Shown: one piece after another, positions 1 through 13,963 of the stretch
Layout of the letters: the number at the start of each line of letters is the position of its first letter
How positions within the stretch are numbered: the stretch's first letter is position 1
Origin: an uncultured Tateyamaria sp.
Lineage (GTDB): Bacteria; Pseudomonadota; Alphaproteobacteria; Rhodobacterales; Rhodobacteraceae
NCBI RefSeq assembly: GCF_947487805.1
Contig: NZ_CANKXW010000001.1
Coordinates: forward strand, 247,501-311,500
DNA length: 64,000 nt
Direction of reading: 5' to 3'
Notes under the pieces: generated by a model
Seen by the model: the letters and a program-made list of their open reading frames with translations, nothing else
Database searches by the model: none
What the model was told of the DNA's origin: nothing
Translations under genes and position numbers: made by a program

Positions 1-2185
<2,185 letters not shown>

Positions 2186-2300
2186 TCCAGTAAAAGCGAG
2201 ACTTCATACGCCTCGTGATGAACGATAATCAAAGAGCATACACACATGCAGTCGTACGCGACTTGGACAACGTGTTGAGGAATTTAAAGGCCTTTTTCGG

Positions 2301-2417
<117 letters not shown>

Positions 2418-2466
2418 AAAAAGCCCTTTAAGTTTTCGTATCTCTCATATGATGAAACAATTACAA

Positions 2467-2499
2467 TGCGCCGCCTCTCAAGGGCGGCGTTTTTGCTTT
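2467..2499 (+). terminator. Rho-independent terminator of the rrn operon
   Basis: A 7-bp GC stem, CGCCGCC (2469-2475) with GGCGGCG (2483-2489), is followed directly by T5 and another T run. It sits 50 nt after 5S and before the ocd-like gene, so the rrn transcript probably ends here and does not reach tRNA-fMet. Confidence 0.85.
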
Positions 2500-2530
2500 T
2501 TGGCGGACGAAATTCGCCTAATCTATCCAG

Positions 2531-3499
2531 ATGAAAACACGTATTCTTAGCGAAGAAGACCTGCGCGCATGTGTCCCGAACGATCCAGATGCGCTGAGCG
2601 CCATCGAAAATGGATTTACGTGGCTGCTCGAGGGCAGGGTCGAAATGCCGCCGATCATGCATTTCGATGTCGCAGCTCGCAAAGAAGTCGACGTGAAAGG
2701 AGCCGTCGTACGTGGCGAACCCGCATTTGCGATCAAAATCGCATCGGGTTTCTATGACAACCCGGCACGTGGGCTCGCCAGTTGCTCCAGCTCATTTGTC
2801 ATTCTCGATTCTGAAACCGGCATGACGCGTGCGATCTGTGTGGACAACGGTTACTTGATGGATTTGCGGACCGGACTGGCCGGCGCCGTTTCGGTCAAAC
2901 ATATGGCACGAAAATCCGCCTCACGCTTGGGGGTCATCGGCACCGGTACACAAGCACGTTGGCAGGCGCGGTGCATCAACCTCGTCCGCCCGTTGACCAA
3001 AATCGTGGCCTTTGGGCGAAACACGGACGCGCTCGCCACCTATTGCGCGGAAATGACCCAGGAACTTGGCGTCCCGGTTGAGGCCGCATCCAGTCCGGCC
3101 AAAGTTCTGTCCTCCACGGACATGACCGTCACCACAACGCCATCGAAACAGCCACTTGTTACAGCGAATATGATCCCTCCGGGTCATCACATCACGGCGA
3201 TGGGGTCGGACATGCCGGGAAAAAGGGAACTTGCGCCGAACTGTCTCGAACGTGCGGATATAATTGGCTGCGACGACATCGACCAATGCCTGAACAACGG
3301 AGAACTTCAACAGCTGTCCGGACAGAGGGACACCGTCGTTCCTCTTGGCGCATTGACGTCCGGGGCGGTACATCTTGATCGGCCAGACCACGCTATTTCG
3401 ATCTGCGATTTGGCTGGCACGGGGGTGCAGGACACGGCCATCGCACTCTTGGCGCTTGACCGGGCGGAAGAGGCCGGTCTCGGAACACTCGTCAATTAA
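2531..3499 (+). CDS. Ornithine cyclodeaminase / mu-crystallin family protein
   Basis: A 322-residue protein of the NAD(P)-dependent ornithine cyclodeaminase superfamily, which includes ornithine cyclodeaminase, alanine dehydrogenase of the Archaeoglobus type, EutC of ectoine degradation and mu-crystallin. Visible motifs are a substrate-side lysine at about K69, the DLRTGLAGA segment at 111-119, a Rossmann loop GVIGTGTQA at 134-142 and a conserved GSDMPGKREL stretch near 225. The true substrate cannot be assigned, and no ectoine- or arginine-catabolic genes flank it. It lies unusually between 5S rRNA and tRNA-fMet, preceded and followed by similar terminator hairpins. No clear Shine-Dalgarno sequence precedes the ATG. 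Confidence 0.85.
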   Translation: MKTRILSEEDLRACVPNDPDALSAIENGFTWLLEGRVEMPPIMHFDVAARKEVDVKGAVVRGEPAFAIKIASGFYDNPARGLASCSSSFVILDSETGMTRAICVDNGYLMDLRTGLAGAVSVKHMARKSASRLGVIGTGTQARWQARCINLVRPLTKIVAFGRNTDALATYCAEMTQELGVPVEAASSPAKVLSSTDMTVTTTPSKQPLVTANMIPPGHHITAMGSDMPGKRELAPNCLERADIIGCDDIDQCLNNGELQQLSGQRDTVVPLGALTSGAVHLDRPDHAISICDLAGTGVQDTAIALLALDRAEEAGLGTLVN

Positions 3500-3549
3500 C
3501 ATGCCGTACGAAACCAAAAGAAAAAGTCACCAATCCCACCCCGAAGCCC

Positions 3550-3578
3550 TTGCACCTTCCTGTTCTTGGCAGTACATA
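3550..3578 (+). promoter_or_regulatory. Candidate sigma-70 promoter for tRNA-fMet
   Basis: TTGCAC at 3550-3555 and TACATA at 3573-3578 are separated by 17 bp and end 12 bp before the tRNA. Both boxes are close to consensus and the spacing is ideal. This implies that the initiator tRNA is transcribed independently of the rrn operon upstream. Confidence 0.55.
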
Positions 3579-3590
3579 CGCCGAACTTGG

Positions 3591-3667
<77 letters not shown>

Positions 3668-3669
3668 AA

Positions 3670-3700
3670 AAACGCCGCCCCTCACCGGGCGGCGTTTTTC
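3670..3700. terminator. Bidirectional terminator between tRNA-fMet and tupA
   Basis: An 8-bp stem, CGCCGCCC (3673-3680) with GGGCGGCG (3687-3694), has T5 after it on the plus strand and A6 before it (T6 on the minus strand). It can therefore end both the tRNA transcript and the convergent tupBCA transcript. The sequence closely resembles the hairpin at 2467. Confidence 0.85.
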
Positions 3701-3710
3701 GTGTCTTATT

Positions 3711-4517
3711 TCATTCAGGTCGGTCCAAAGCATTGAACACAAAAAGCTTTTGGTCCGAAATCGAGTGTCCATTGATTAGCTCACTTGCGACCGCTCCGGT
3801 CAGCCACGTCTCAAGCAACAACGCGCTTTCATGGTTGACGTGAGCATGTCTCGCGGGATCAACCGGCAGAAAGCTGTACTGGTTGAACAAGGCAGGGTCA
3901 CCGGAGAAAAGCAGTTCAAGCTCCCCCTTGTTGCTGAAATTCAGCCAACTCGCCCGATCCGCAAGTATATACGCATTCGCACCTGAGGCCGTGTTCAGAC
4001 TGGCGCCCATTCCCGATCCGACCTCGAGATACCAGCGCCCAAATGCCTCGCTGCTCACTCCCGCTTCCGCCCAGATCGACAGTTCCTTGCGGTGTGTCCC
4101 GCTGTCATCACCACGACTGACAAAAGTCGCTTCGGCATCTGCAACAGCCTGAAATGCCTTGAGAATCGTGGGTTGACCCGCGACTCCGGCCACGTCAGAT
4201 GATGGTCCGATCAGAACGAAATCATTGTACATGATCTCGCGCCGATGCGTCCCGAAGCCGTCAGCGACAAATTGTTCTTCGGCAGCGCGCGAGTGCACGA
4301 GAATTGCGTCAACATCCCCTGCGCGACCAAGGCGCAGCGCTTGGCCAGTGCCGACAACCAACAGTTGAACGTCAATCCCGGTGTCCCGACGTATCGCGGG
4401 CAACAGGACCTCCGACAGGCCGGAATTCTCGAACGAAGTTGTCACGGCCAGCCGCAAGGTGTCGGCGTAGGCAGTGCAGGCCCAAAGCAGGGACACAAGA
4501 AAGAGAAGCCATTTCAT
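3711..4517 (-). CDS. tupA: Tungstate ABC transporter, periplasmic binding protein TupA
   Basis: A 268-residue exported solute-binding protein. The N-terminus (about residues 1-18, ending AYA) is a signal peptide. The VTTSFENSGL stretch at 25-34 matches the TTTS oxyanion-binding motif of TupA proteins, which bind tungstate with high selectivity over molybdate. It is the third gene of tupBCA; its ATG overlaps the tupC stop by 4 nt. Tungstate would supply W-enzymes such as formate dehydrogenase, none of which lies in this window. Selectivity over molybdate is inferred from the family. Confidence 0.86.
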   Translation of the reverse strand: MKWLLFLVSLLWACTAYADTLRLAVTTSFENSGLSEVLLPAIRRDTGIDVQLLVVGTGQALRLGRAGDVDAILVHSRAAEEQFVADGFGTHRREIMYNDFVLIGPSSDVAGVAGQPTILKAFQAVADAEATFVSRGDDSGTHRKELSIWAEAGVSSEAFGRWYLEVGSGMGASLNTASGANAYILADRASWLNFSNKGELELLFSGDPALFNQYSFLPVDPARHAHVNHESALLLETWLTGAVASELINGHSISDQKLFVFNALDRPE

Positions 4518-5227
4518 CGCAGAATGTCGCCCTTCAAAAAGGATTTCAATTCAATGCTTTGCGGATCATTCAATTGACCAGATGAGCCCGCTTCCCGGAT
4601 CTGTCCGCCGTGAAGAAACAAAAAGTCATGGGCCAGTCGGCGGACTTGTCCGACATCGTGACTGGTCATGATGATGCGCGTCCCTTGGTCCAGTGCGTCC
4701 GCCAGCATCCGCTCAATATCGGCGGTGGCCGATCCATCAAGATTGGCGCAAGGTTCGTCCAGAAACAGAAGGTCCGGTCCGGATATCAGCGCTCGGGCAA
4801 TTGCCAGTTTTTGCCGTTCACCGCCCGAAAGGCGCGGCGCGGGGCGCTCAAGTGCGTCACTCAGATTGATCCGTTCAGCCCAAGCCTCGCAGGTCTTGGC
4901 AAGATCCCCGCCCCGTACTCCGTTCAGGCGTAGCGGATAGGCAAGGTTTTCCCGCACCGAACGTCGAAGCATCGTTGGCGTCTGAAAAACATAGGCTTGC
5001 CGTCCCTTGGCATCTTCGGGCGATGTCGCCCACCGCAGGTCTCCTGCGCTGATCCTTTCAATGCCGTGCAGGGCCTTTAGAAAAGTCGTCTTGCCCGCCC
5101 CGTTCGGGCCGATCACCATGGTCAGCCCGTCAAGGCCGAACCGGTGCGTGATCGGACCCAGTAGGCGCTTGCCGCGACGGCGGACTTCCAACCCGACTAT
5201 GTCCAGCGGCATCAGATCACCTACCAT
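4514..5227 (-). CDS. tupC: Tungstate ABC transporter, ATP-binding protein TupC
   Basis: A 237-residue ABC ATPase. Walker A GPNGAGKTT is at 40-48, Q-loop glutamine at 82, signature LSGGE at 133-137 and Walker B LLFLDEP at 153-159. It overlaps tupB by 7 nt and tupA by 4 nt, so the three are translationally coupled. A second in-frame ATG at codon 6 also has a possible ribosome site (AGGTG); the first ATG is preceded by GGAG at 6 nt and is preferred. The protein lacks the C-terminal TOBE domain typical of ModC, consistent with a Tup system. Confidence 0.88.
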   Translation of the reverse strand: MVGDLMPLDIVGLEVRRRGKRLLGPITHRFGLDGLTMVIGPNGAGKTTFLKALHGIERISAGDLRWATSPEDAKGRQAYVFQTPTMLRRSVRENLAYPLRLNGVRGGDLAKTCEAWAERINLSDALERPAPRLSGGERQKLAIARALISGPDLLFLDEPCANLDGSATADIERMLADALDQGTRIIMTSHDVGQVRRLAHDFLFLHGGQIREAGSSGQLNDPQSIELKSFLKGDILR

Positions 5228-5925
5228 CGTCCGCTCCGCTCGGTCTGAGACAGGCTGTGGGTCAGAAAGCTGATGACCAGGGACAGCCCGATCAGAACAA
5301 ATCCCAGGCCGAGGGCCAATGCAAAGTCCCCCTTGGACGTTTCAAGCGCAATTGCTGTGGTCAGCACACGGGTGACATGATCGATATTGCCGCCCACGAT
5401 CATGATGGCGCCGACCTCGCCTATGGCACGACCAAAACCAGCCAAGGCGGCCGTCAACAGCGCGCGGCGCCCGTCCCATAGCAATGTCCTGACCCGCTGG
5501 GACCGCGATGTGTTCAGCGAGATCAACAGGTCATGGTATTCGGACCACAGCTCGCGCATGGCTTGATGGGTGATCGACATGACCAGCGGCGTGATGATGA
5601 TGACCTGCGCAATGATCATCGCCGTTGGGGTGAACAGCAGGCCAAAGACGCCGAACGGTCCGTCGCGCGACAACAGCAAATAGACGATCAACCCGACGAC
5701 GACCGGCGGTAGACCCATGAACGCATTCAAGGTAGCGATGGCTGCACGACGGAACCGGAACCGCCGCACAGCCAGCCACGTCCCCGCGGGCAAGGCAATC
5801 AAGCAGGCGATCAGGAGGGCCGTCAGGCTCACATGCAGTGACCGCAGCGTGATCTCCATCAGATCCGCGTCAAGCTGGACGATCAGCCAGAAGGCCGCGC
5901 GCATTCCATCCCAGATGTCAGCCAT
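5221..5925 (-). CDS. tupB: Tungstate ABC transporter, permease TupB
   Basis: A 234-residue inner-membrane permease of the CysT/ModB type with several hydrophobic helices. The cytoplasmic EAA-like loop (about 155-175, ending ALAGFGRAIGEVGA) contacts the ATPase TupC. It is the first gene of tupBCA and starts 83 nt after the oxyR stop on the same strand, so co-transcription with oxyR is possible. I see no terminator or clear molybdate/tungstate riboswitch in those 83 nt. Confidence 0.88.
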   Translation of the reverse strand: MADIWDGMRAAFWLIVQLDADLMEITLRSLHVSLTALLIACLIALPAGTWLAVRRFRFRRAAIATLNAFMGLPPVVVGLIVYLLLSRDGPFGVFGLLFTPTAMIIAQVIIITPLVMSITHQAMRELWSEYHDLLISLNTSRSQRVRTLLWDGRRALLTAALAGFGRAIGEVGAIMIVGGNIDHVTRVLTTAIALETSKGDFALALGLGFVLIGLSLVISFLTHSLSQTERSGRW

Positions 5926-6008
5926 GTGTCACACGCATGATCACGCCGTCCGCCCAAAACCGCAGTTGACCGGCTGTATCGCATCGCGCCCGTGGTTGAA
6001 AAGACCGG

Positions 6009-6896
6009 CTAGGCGCGGACTTGGGCGATTATCTGGCCAATTTCGGTCAACGCGTTTCCGATTGGGTTCGTACTGCGCCAAACCAGTCCGATATCGCGTT
6101 GTGGCGCGGGACTGGCAAAGCGGCAGACCTGCACAGGCGTTGATCTTGTTTCCACGGGAATGGCCATATCGGGGATTAGGGTCACCCCGATGCCTGCGCC
6201 CACCATCTGCACGAGCGTTGTCAGCGAACTGCCGTCGAGCCCTTCGCGCCTCTGACGCGGGTTGATGTTGCAAAAGGACAGGGTCTGATCGCGAAAACAG
6301 TGGCCTTCTTCCAGAAGGAGCAGCCGCATATGTGCGATGCTGTCCGCAGTGAGTGGGCCATCCTGCAGTGCAGCCGTGTGGCGTATGAGAACCATATCCT
6401 CGGAAAAGAGTCGCAACTCCGTAAGGCTGGGTTCATCCAGCGGCAGTGCGACCAAGGCTGCATCAATCAACCCGGCAGACAATTCCTCGACCAGCTTGGG
6501 CGTCACGGTCTCGCGGATGTGTATGTCCATGTCGGGAAACGCATGCCCCAGTGCAGGCACGAGTTTCGGAACCAGATAGGGCGCAATGGTCGGAATGACC
6601 CCGAGGCGCAGGCGTTCCAATTTGCCGGACTTTGCGGATGTGGCCCAGTCTTCGAGGTCTGCCACGGACTGCAGGATCCTTTGTGCATGACCGGCAAAGG
6701 CGTCGCCCATACTGGTCAACCGCACGCCACGTGCGCCACGTTCGAACAATTCAAAGCCGAATTGACCCTCCAGATCCTTGATCTGAACCGACAGGGCAGG
6801 TTGAGATACGGCGCAGCGTTCGGCCGCCCGGCCAAAATGGCCTTCGTCCCTGAGAGCGGCAAAATACCTGAGTTGGCGGAGGGTGAGCGTATCCAT
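6009..6896 (-). CDS. oxyR: Hydrogen-peroxide-sensing LysR regulator OxyR
   Basis: A 295-residue LysR-type regulator. The N-terminal winged helix (1-60) includes GRAAERCAVSQPALSVQIK, and the C-terminal effector domain carries GHCFRDQTLSFC. Cys200 and Cys209 have the C-x8-C spacing of the E. coli OxyR C199/C208 redox pair, which forms a disulfide on exposure to peroxide. The gene is divergent from katG across a 219-bp AT-rich intergenic region, the classic arrangement in Rhodobacteraceae. The tungstate transporter genes lie directly downstream on the same strand. Confidence 0.93.
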   Translation of the reverse strand: MDTLTLRQLRYFAALRDEGHFGRAAERCAVSQPALSVQIKDLEGQFGFELFERGARGVRLTSMGDAFAGHAQRILQSVADLEDWATSAKSGKLERLRLGVIPTIAPYLVPKLVPALGHAFPDMDIHIRETVTPKLVEELSAGLIDAALVALPLDEPSLTELRLFSEDMVLIRHTAALQDGPLTADSIAHMRLLLLEEGHCFRDQTLSFCNINPRQRREGLDGSSLTTLVQMVGAGIGVTLIPDMAIPVETRSTPVQVCRFASPAPQRDIGLVWRSTNPIGNALTEIGQIIAQVRA

Positions 6897-9290
<2,394 letters not shown>

Positions 9291-9310
9291 TCCGCCGTAC
9301 ACTGAAATGA

Positions 9311-9342
9311 AACGCGGGTCCCCCGGGGCCCGCGTTTTGCGT
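9311..9342 (+). terminator. Terminator after katG
   Basis: ACGCGGG paired with CCCGCGT (about 9312-9318 and 9329-9335), with an inner C-rich/G-rich pairing, then TTTTGCGTTTTT. It ends 20-50 nt after the katG stop. The remaining DNA up to aspS (9343-9464) presumably holds the aspS promoter; no other feature was seen. Confidence 0.75.
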
Positions 9343-9464
9343 TTTTGGGGCAAGCCGGCCGCGTGGCACGTGCGTCGTGCCAAAAGCCTTTGCCACCTTG
9401 ACTTTCCACCCCTCGCCCGGTGTATCTGCGCCGATCTTATACGCAGCCCCGAAGGGACCACATC

Positions 9465-11246
9465 ATGCATGCTTACCGCTCTCACTCCTGCGCCGCTCTG
9501 ACTTCGGCCAATGTGGGTGATACCGTGCGTCTTTCGGGCTGGGTCCATCGGGTGCGCGACCACGGCGGCGTGCTGTTCATCGACCTGCGTGACCACTACG
9601 GCATGACGCAGGTGTTGTGTGATCCGGACAGCCCTGTGTTTGCCGAGGTCGAAAAGGTGCGCAGCGAGTGGTGCATTCGCATCGACGGCACCGTCAAGGC
9701 GCGCGACGCGTCCCTGATCAACCCCAAGATCCCCACCGGCGAGATCGAAGTGTTCGTCCGCGATCTCGAAGTGCTGGGCCACGCCGCCGAATTGCCGCTG
9801 ATGGTGTTCGGCGATCAGGAATATCCCGAGGAAACGCGCCTGACCTATCGCTATCTCGACCTGCGCCGTGAAAAGATGCAGGAGAACATGAAGCTGCGCA
9901 GCGACGTGGTGTCATCGATCCGCAAGCGCATGTGGGACCGCGAATTCCGCGAATACCAGACGCCGATCATCACCGCGTCGTCGCCCGAAGGCGCCCGCGA
10001 TTTCCTCGTGCCGTCGCGCCTGCATCCGGGAAAGTTCTATGCACTGCCGCAGGCCCCGCAGCAGTTCAAGCAGTTGCTGATGGTCTCGGGCTTTGACAAA
10101 TATTTTCAGATCGCGCCCTGCTTCCGCGATGAAGACCCGCGCGCTGACCGCTCGCCCACGGATTTCTATCAGCTTGACCTTGAGATGAGCTTTGTCACGC
10201 AGCAGGACGTGTTCGACACGATTGCCCCTGTGCTGGCGGGTGTGTTCGAAGAGTTTGGCGGCGGCAAGAAAGTCGATGCGCCCGACAGCTGGGAGCAGAT
10301 CAGCTATCGCGATGCTGCGCTGTGGTACGGATCGGACAAGCCGGACCTGCGAAACCCTATTAAAATGCAAGTGGTCTCCGACCACTTCCGCGACTCCGGC
10401 TTTGCGATTTTCGCAAAGCTGTTGACGCAGGAGGGCACGGAAATCCGCGCCATTCCAGCGCCGGGCGGTGGTTCCCGCAAGTTCTGTGACCGCATGAACG
10501 CCTATGCCCAGAAAGAGGGTCTGCCAGGGATGGGGTATATCTTCTGGCGTGATCAGGGTGAGGGGATAGAAGCCGCAGGACCGCTGGCAAAGAATATCGG
10601 GCCTGAGCGGACCGAAGCCATCCGTCAGCAACTGGGGCTGGGTGTTGGGGATGCTGCGTTCTTCCTCGGGGGCAAACCCAAGGCGTTTGAGGCCATTGCG
10701 GGCCGTGCGCGCAACGTGATTGGCGAAGAGCTGAAGCTGATCGACGAGGACCGCTTTGCCTTTGCCTGGATCGTGGATTTCCCAATTTACGAGGCGGACG
10801 AAGAGACCGGCAAGATCGACTTTGAACATAACCCGTTTTCCATGCCCCAAGGGGGGATGGAGGCGCTGCAAGGTGATCCGCTGAACGTGCTGGGGTTCCA
10901 GTACGACCTTGCGTGCAACGGCTATGAGCTGGTGTCGGGTGCGATCCGGAACCACCGGCCCGAGATCATGTTCAAGGCGTTCGAGATTGCGGGCTATGAC
11001 GAGGCCGAAGTGCGCAAGCGGTTCGGTGGCATGGTCAATGCGTTCCAATATGGCGCGCCGCCCCACGGTGGCTGTGCGGCAGGCATTGACCGGATCGTCA
11101 TGCTGTTGGCCGGTGAACAGAACATCCGCGAGGTAATCCTGTTCCCGATGAACCAGCGCGCCGAGGATTTGATGATGGATGCGCCCAGCGATCCAACGAG
11201 CGACCAGTTGATGGAACTGGGTCTGCGCGTCATTCCGCAGGACTAG
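9465..11246 (+). CDS. aspS: Aspartate--tRNA ligase
   Basis: A 593-residue class II synthetase of the long bacterial type. An N-terminal OB fold for anticodon binding ([15 protein letters not shown]) is followed by the catalytic core with motif 2 ([18 protein letters not shown]), the bacterial GAD insertion, and motif 3 ([19 protein letters not shown]). The start is the ATG at 9465, because GAAGGGA lies 7 nt upstream; the frame is open 15 codons further but without a ribosome site. Alphaproteobacterial enzymes of this kind often also charge tRNA-Asn (non-discriminating), which cannot be judged here. Confidence 0.96.
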   Translation: MHAYRSHSCAALTSANVGDTVRLSGWVHRVRDHGGVLFIDLRDHYGMTQVLCDPDSPVFAEVEKVRSEWCIRIDGTVKARDASLINPKIPTGEIEVFVRDLEVLGHAAELPLMVFGDQEYPEETRLTYRYLDLRREKMQENMKLRSDVVSSIRKRMWDREFREYQTPIITASSPEGARDFLVPSRLHPGKFYALPQAPQQFKQLLMVSGFDKYFQIAPCFRDEDPRADRSPTDFYQLDLEMSFVTQQDVFDTIAPVLAGVFEEFGGGKKVDAPDSWEQISYRDAALWYGSDKPDLRNPIKMQVVSDHFRDSGFAIFAKLLTQEGTEIRAIPAPGGGSRKFCDRMNAYAQKEGLPGMGYIFWRDQGEGIEAAGPLAKNIGPERTEAIRQQLGLGVGDAAFFLGGKPKAFEAIAGRARNVIGEELKLIDEDRFAFAWIVDFPIYEADEETGKIDFEHNPFSMPQGGMEALQGDPLNVLGFQYDLACNGYELVSGAIRNHRPEIMFKAFEIAGYDEAEVRKRFGGMVNAFQYGAPPHGGCAAGIDRIVMLLAGEQNIREVILFPMNQRAEDLMMDAPSDPTSDQLMELGLRVIPQD

Positions 11247-11336
11247 GCAGAGACCTGCGCATGTCCGGATTTCGGGGCGGTGTCATTCCCGCCCCGTTAT
11301 GGTATCCTTTGTCCGGCGTAGATACGGCGGAGCGGT

Positions 11337-12728
11337 ATGAGCAGTTTCGATCCCCAACTTGCTGAAATAAGATTTGGTTACGGGCTGTCGCCACAGGTCG
11401 CCGCGCCGCAAAGCGTGGCCGAAATGTTGGATGGTTTGGGCACCCCGGATACGATGACGACCCGCTTTCCGGTCGAACCCTTTCACGTGTTCCGCAATCG
11501 CATGGTCGCGGTACAGGAACAGATCAGGATACGACAGGCCAACCGGGGCACGGACCTGGCCGCGGCGGCGCGCAAACGGCGCAACGAGCTGAACAAGGAC
11601 GCGCGGGTGGCGATGTTCCAATGGCTGGGCCAGACCATGCTGCGCCGGACCCACACCACCACGGCATTTCGGGAACGGGTCGTGGCCTTTTGGGCCGATC
11701 ATTTTACCGCCATGGGCAAACGCGGCGTCGTGCGGCGTGCAACGTCGCCTTACATCGAGGATGCGATCCGACCTTTCGTTTCGGGCCGGTTCGAGGACCT
11801 GTTGCAATCGGCGGTCATGCATCCGCTCATGGTCGACTATCTCGATCAGCGGCTGTCCATGGGCCCGAACAGCGAACGCGCGATCAAGGCGGGCAAGAAC
11901 AAACCCCGTGGCCTGAATGAAAATCTCGCACGCGAAGTGCTCGAACTGCACACTCTGGGCGTCGACGGACCATATACACAGCAGGACGTGACCGAGCTGG
12001 CCGAACTGTTCGCCGGGCTCACTTTCGACAGCAAGAACGGTTTGAAATTCCGGAAGGACTTCATGGAACCCGGCCCGGAAACGGTACTTGGCAAAGCCTA
12101 TCCGGATGTCCCCAACATCAATGCCATCCGTGCCGTATTGCGCGACCTTGCCGCCCACCCGTCGACAGCGCGGCACCTGGCGGGAAAACTCGCGGTGCAT
12201 TTTGTTGCCGACACGCCCGATCCTGCTCTGGTTGACGCGCTGACGCAGGCCTATCTGGACACGGGCGGCGACCTGATGGTGCTCTACGAGGTGTTGCTGA
12301 CACACCCATCTGCTTGGCGCGATCCGCTGAACAATTTCAAACCGCCCGCCGATTACGTGTCTTCTGCCATGCGCGCGCTGGCCGTGCCGGCAGATGCGTT
12401 CGACGGGCAAAGCGAAAAGGACATGCGGCGCATGTTCGCGGCGCCGTTCATTCGGATGGGCCAGCAATGGGAGCGCCCTTTAGGACCTGATGGCTGGCCC
12501 GAAGAAGACCCCGAATGGATTACGCCGCAGGGGTTGGCCGCACGGGTGAACTGGGCAATGCGGATTCCCGCGCAATTGGTAAAGGTGCTGCCCGATCCAC
12601 GCGACTTTGCCGAAACCGCGCTGGGCGCGTTCGTGACAGAGCCCGTGCGATTTGCCGCTGCCGCAGCAGAGAGCAGACCCGAAGCCATCGGCATCGTTCT
12701 GATGTCGCCGGCCTTTCAGCGAAGATAG
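11337..12728 (+). CDS. DUF1800 family protein
   Basis: A 463-residue protein of the DUF1800 family, whose biochemical function is unknown. It shows the conserved NENLAREVLELHTLG stretch (about residues 196-210) and a long helical N-terminal half. No signal peptide is visible. It lies 8 nt upstream of a DUF1501 gene; this pairing recurs across bacteria and suggests a joint role, possibly in an exported or surface process since the partner has a Tat signal. Confidence 0.85.
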   Translation: MSSFDPQLAEIRFGYGLSPQVAAPQSVAEMLDGLGTPDTMTTRFPVEPFHVFRNRMVAVQEQIRIRQANRGTDLAAAARKRRNELNKDARVAMFQWLGQTMLRRTHTTTAFRERVVAFWADHFTAMGKRGVVRRATSPYIEDAIRPFVSGRFEDLLQSAVMHPLMVDYLDQRLSMGPNSERAIKAGKNKPRGLNENLAREVLELHTLGVDGPYTQQDVTELAELFAGLTFDSKNGLKFRKDFMEPGPETVLGKAYPDVPNINAIRAVLRDLAAHPSTARHLAGKLAVHFVADTPDPALVDALTQAYLDTGGDLMVLYEVLLTHPSAWRDPLNNFKPPADYVSSAMRALAVPADAFDGQSEKDMRRMFAAPFIRMGQQWERPLGPDGWPEEDPEWITPQGLAARVNWAMRIPAQLVKVLPDPRDFAETALGAFVTEPVRFAAAAAESRPEAIGIVLMSPAFQRR

Positions 12729-12736
12729 GACAAAGC

Positions 12737-13909
12737 ATGGTTTCTTCAGTTTCGCGACGTGACTTTCTGGCCCGTGCCGGGGTCATCGGCTGTTCACTGG
12801 CCGCAAGCCCGTTGTTCACTCCGGTGAGTTTTGCGCAAACCCCGTGGGATACCCGGTTGGTTGTCATTATCCTGCGGGGGGGCATGGACGGGTTGGACGT
12901 TGTGCAGCCCTATGGCGATCCCGGTTTTGCCGCGTTGCGCGGTAGCCTTTCCGGGGGGCCGCAGGCCGGGGCGTTGGATCTGGACGGTTACTTCGCTCTG
13001 CACCCAGCATTGGCCTCGTTGATGCCGTTATGGCAGGCCGGGCAGCTGTCCTTCGTGCATGCGATTTCGACGCCCTACCGCGACAAGCGGAGCCATTTTG
13101 ACGGGCAGGACCTGCTCGAGGCGGGAACGGAGTCACTGGCCGGGGTGCGGGATGGCTGGTTGAACCGGATGTTGCAGGTCATTCCCGGTGTTACCGCGCA
13201 AACCGCCTATTCCGTTGGGCGCAATGACATGCGCCTGATGCGTGGCGATGCAGAGGTGGCGAACTGGGCGCCGGATGCCGATCTGGGCCTGAGCCCGCAA
13301 GCCGTACGCTTGATGGACCTGGTGACGGAATCCGATCCGGCGATCCATGCGGCCTTGGCCGAGGCGCAGCTTTTGTCCGATGCGGCGGATGATATGGGCG
13401 GGCCGCGCGGTGGCAACCATATCGAGATCGCCCGCTTTGCCGCGGACCGCTTGTCACAGGATGCCCGCATTGCTGCGTTTTCTCTCAATGGGTGGGACAC
13501 GCATTTCCATCAGGAGCGTGCAATCCTGCCTGGTCTGAAACGTCTGGCCGAAACGTTGACGACGCTGCGCGGTAAGATGCGCGGTGACACGTGGCGCAAG
13601 ACGGCCGTGATCGCCATGACCGAATTCGGTCGAACGGCACGTCAGAACGGCACAGGCGGCACGGATCACGGCACCGGTGGGTTGATGGTTCTGGCCGGTG
13701 GCGCCATTCGCGGCGGGCGTGTGTTCGGGCAGTGGCCGGGCTTGGGGGACGGTGACCTGTACCAGGGTCGTGACCTGATGCCGACCGCGGATGTGCGCGC
13801 GCAGGCGGCGTGGATCATGCGCGGATTGACCGGCATCGACACGACGACGTTCGAACAGTCGATTTTCCCCGGTCTCGACATGGGCAGCGACCCCGGTTTG
13901 CTCTTGTAG
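12737..13909 (+). CDS. DUF1501 family protein with Tat signal
   Basis: A 390-residue DUF1501 protein, a branch of the alkaline-phosphatase/sulfatase-like fold with no defined substrate. The N-terminus carries a twin-arginine motif (SRRDFLARAG, residues 6-15) and a hydrophobic stretch ending SFAQ, so it is probably exported folded. Other visible features are FDGQDLLEAG and TEFGRTARQNGTGGTDHGTGG, typical of the family. The start at 12737 is chosen because it gives the Tat signal; the longer open frame runs over the DUF1800 gene. It is the second gene of a two-gene operon. Confidence 0.87.
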   Translation: MVSSVSRRDFLARAGVIGCSLAASPLFTPVSFAQTPWDTRLVVIILRGGMDGLDVVQPYGDPGFAALRGSLSGGPQAGALDLDGYFALHPALASLMPLWQAGQLSFVHAISTPYRDKRSHFDGQDLLEAGTESLAGVRDGWLNRMLQVIPGVTAQTAYSVGRNDMRLMRGDAEVANWAPDADLGLSPQAVRLMDLVTESDPAIHAALAEAQLLSDAADDMGGPRGGNHIEIARFAADRLSQDARIAAFSLNGWDTHFHQERAILPGLKRLAETLTTLRGKMRGDTWRKTAVIAMTEFGRTARQNGTGGTDHGTGGLMVLAGGAIRGGRVFGQWPGLGDGDLYQGRDLMPTADVRAQAAWIMRGLTGIDTTTFEQSIFPGLDMGSDPGLLL

Positions 13910-13963
13910 ACGCAAAGGTTGAAAGCGCTTGGCGTTCGGCGGTGATCCGCCTAACGTCGCCGA

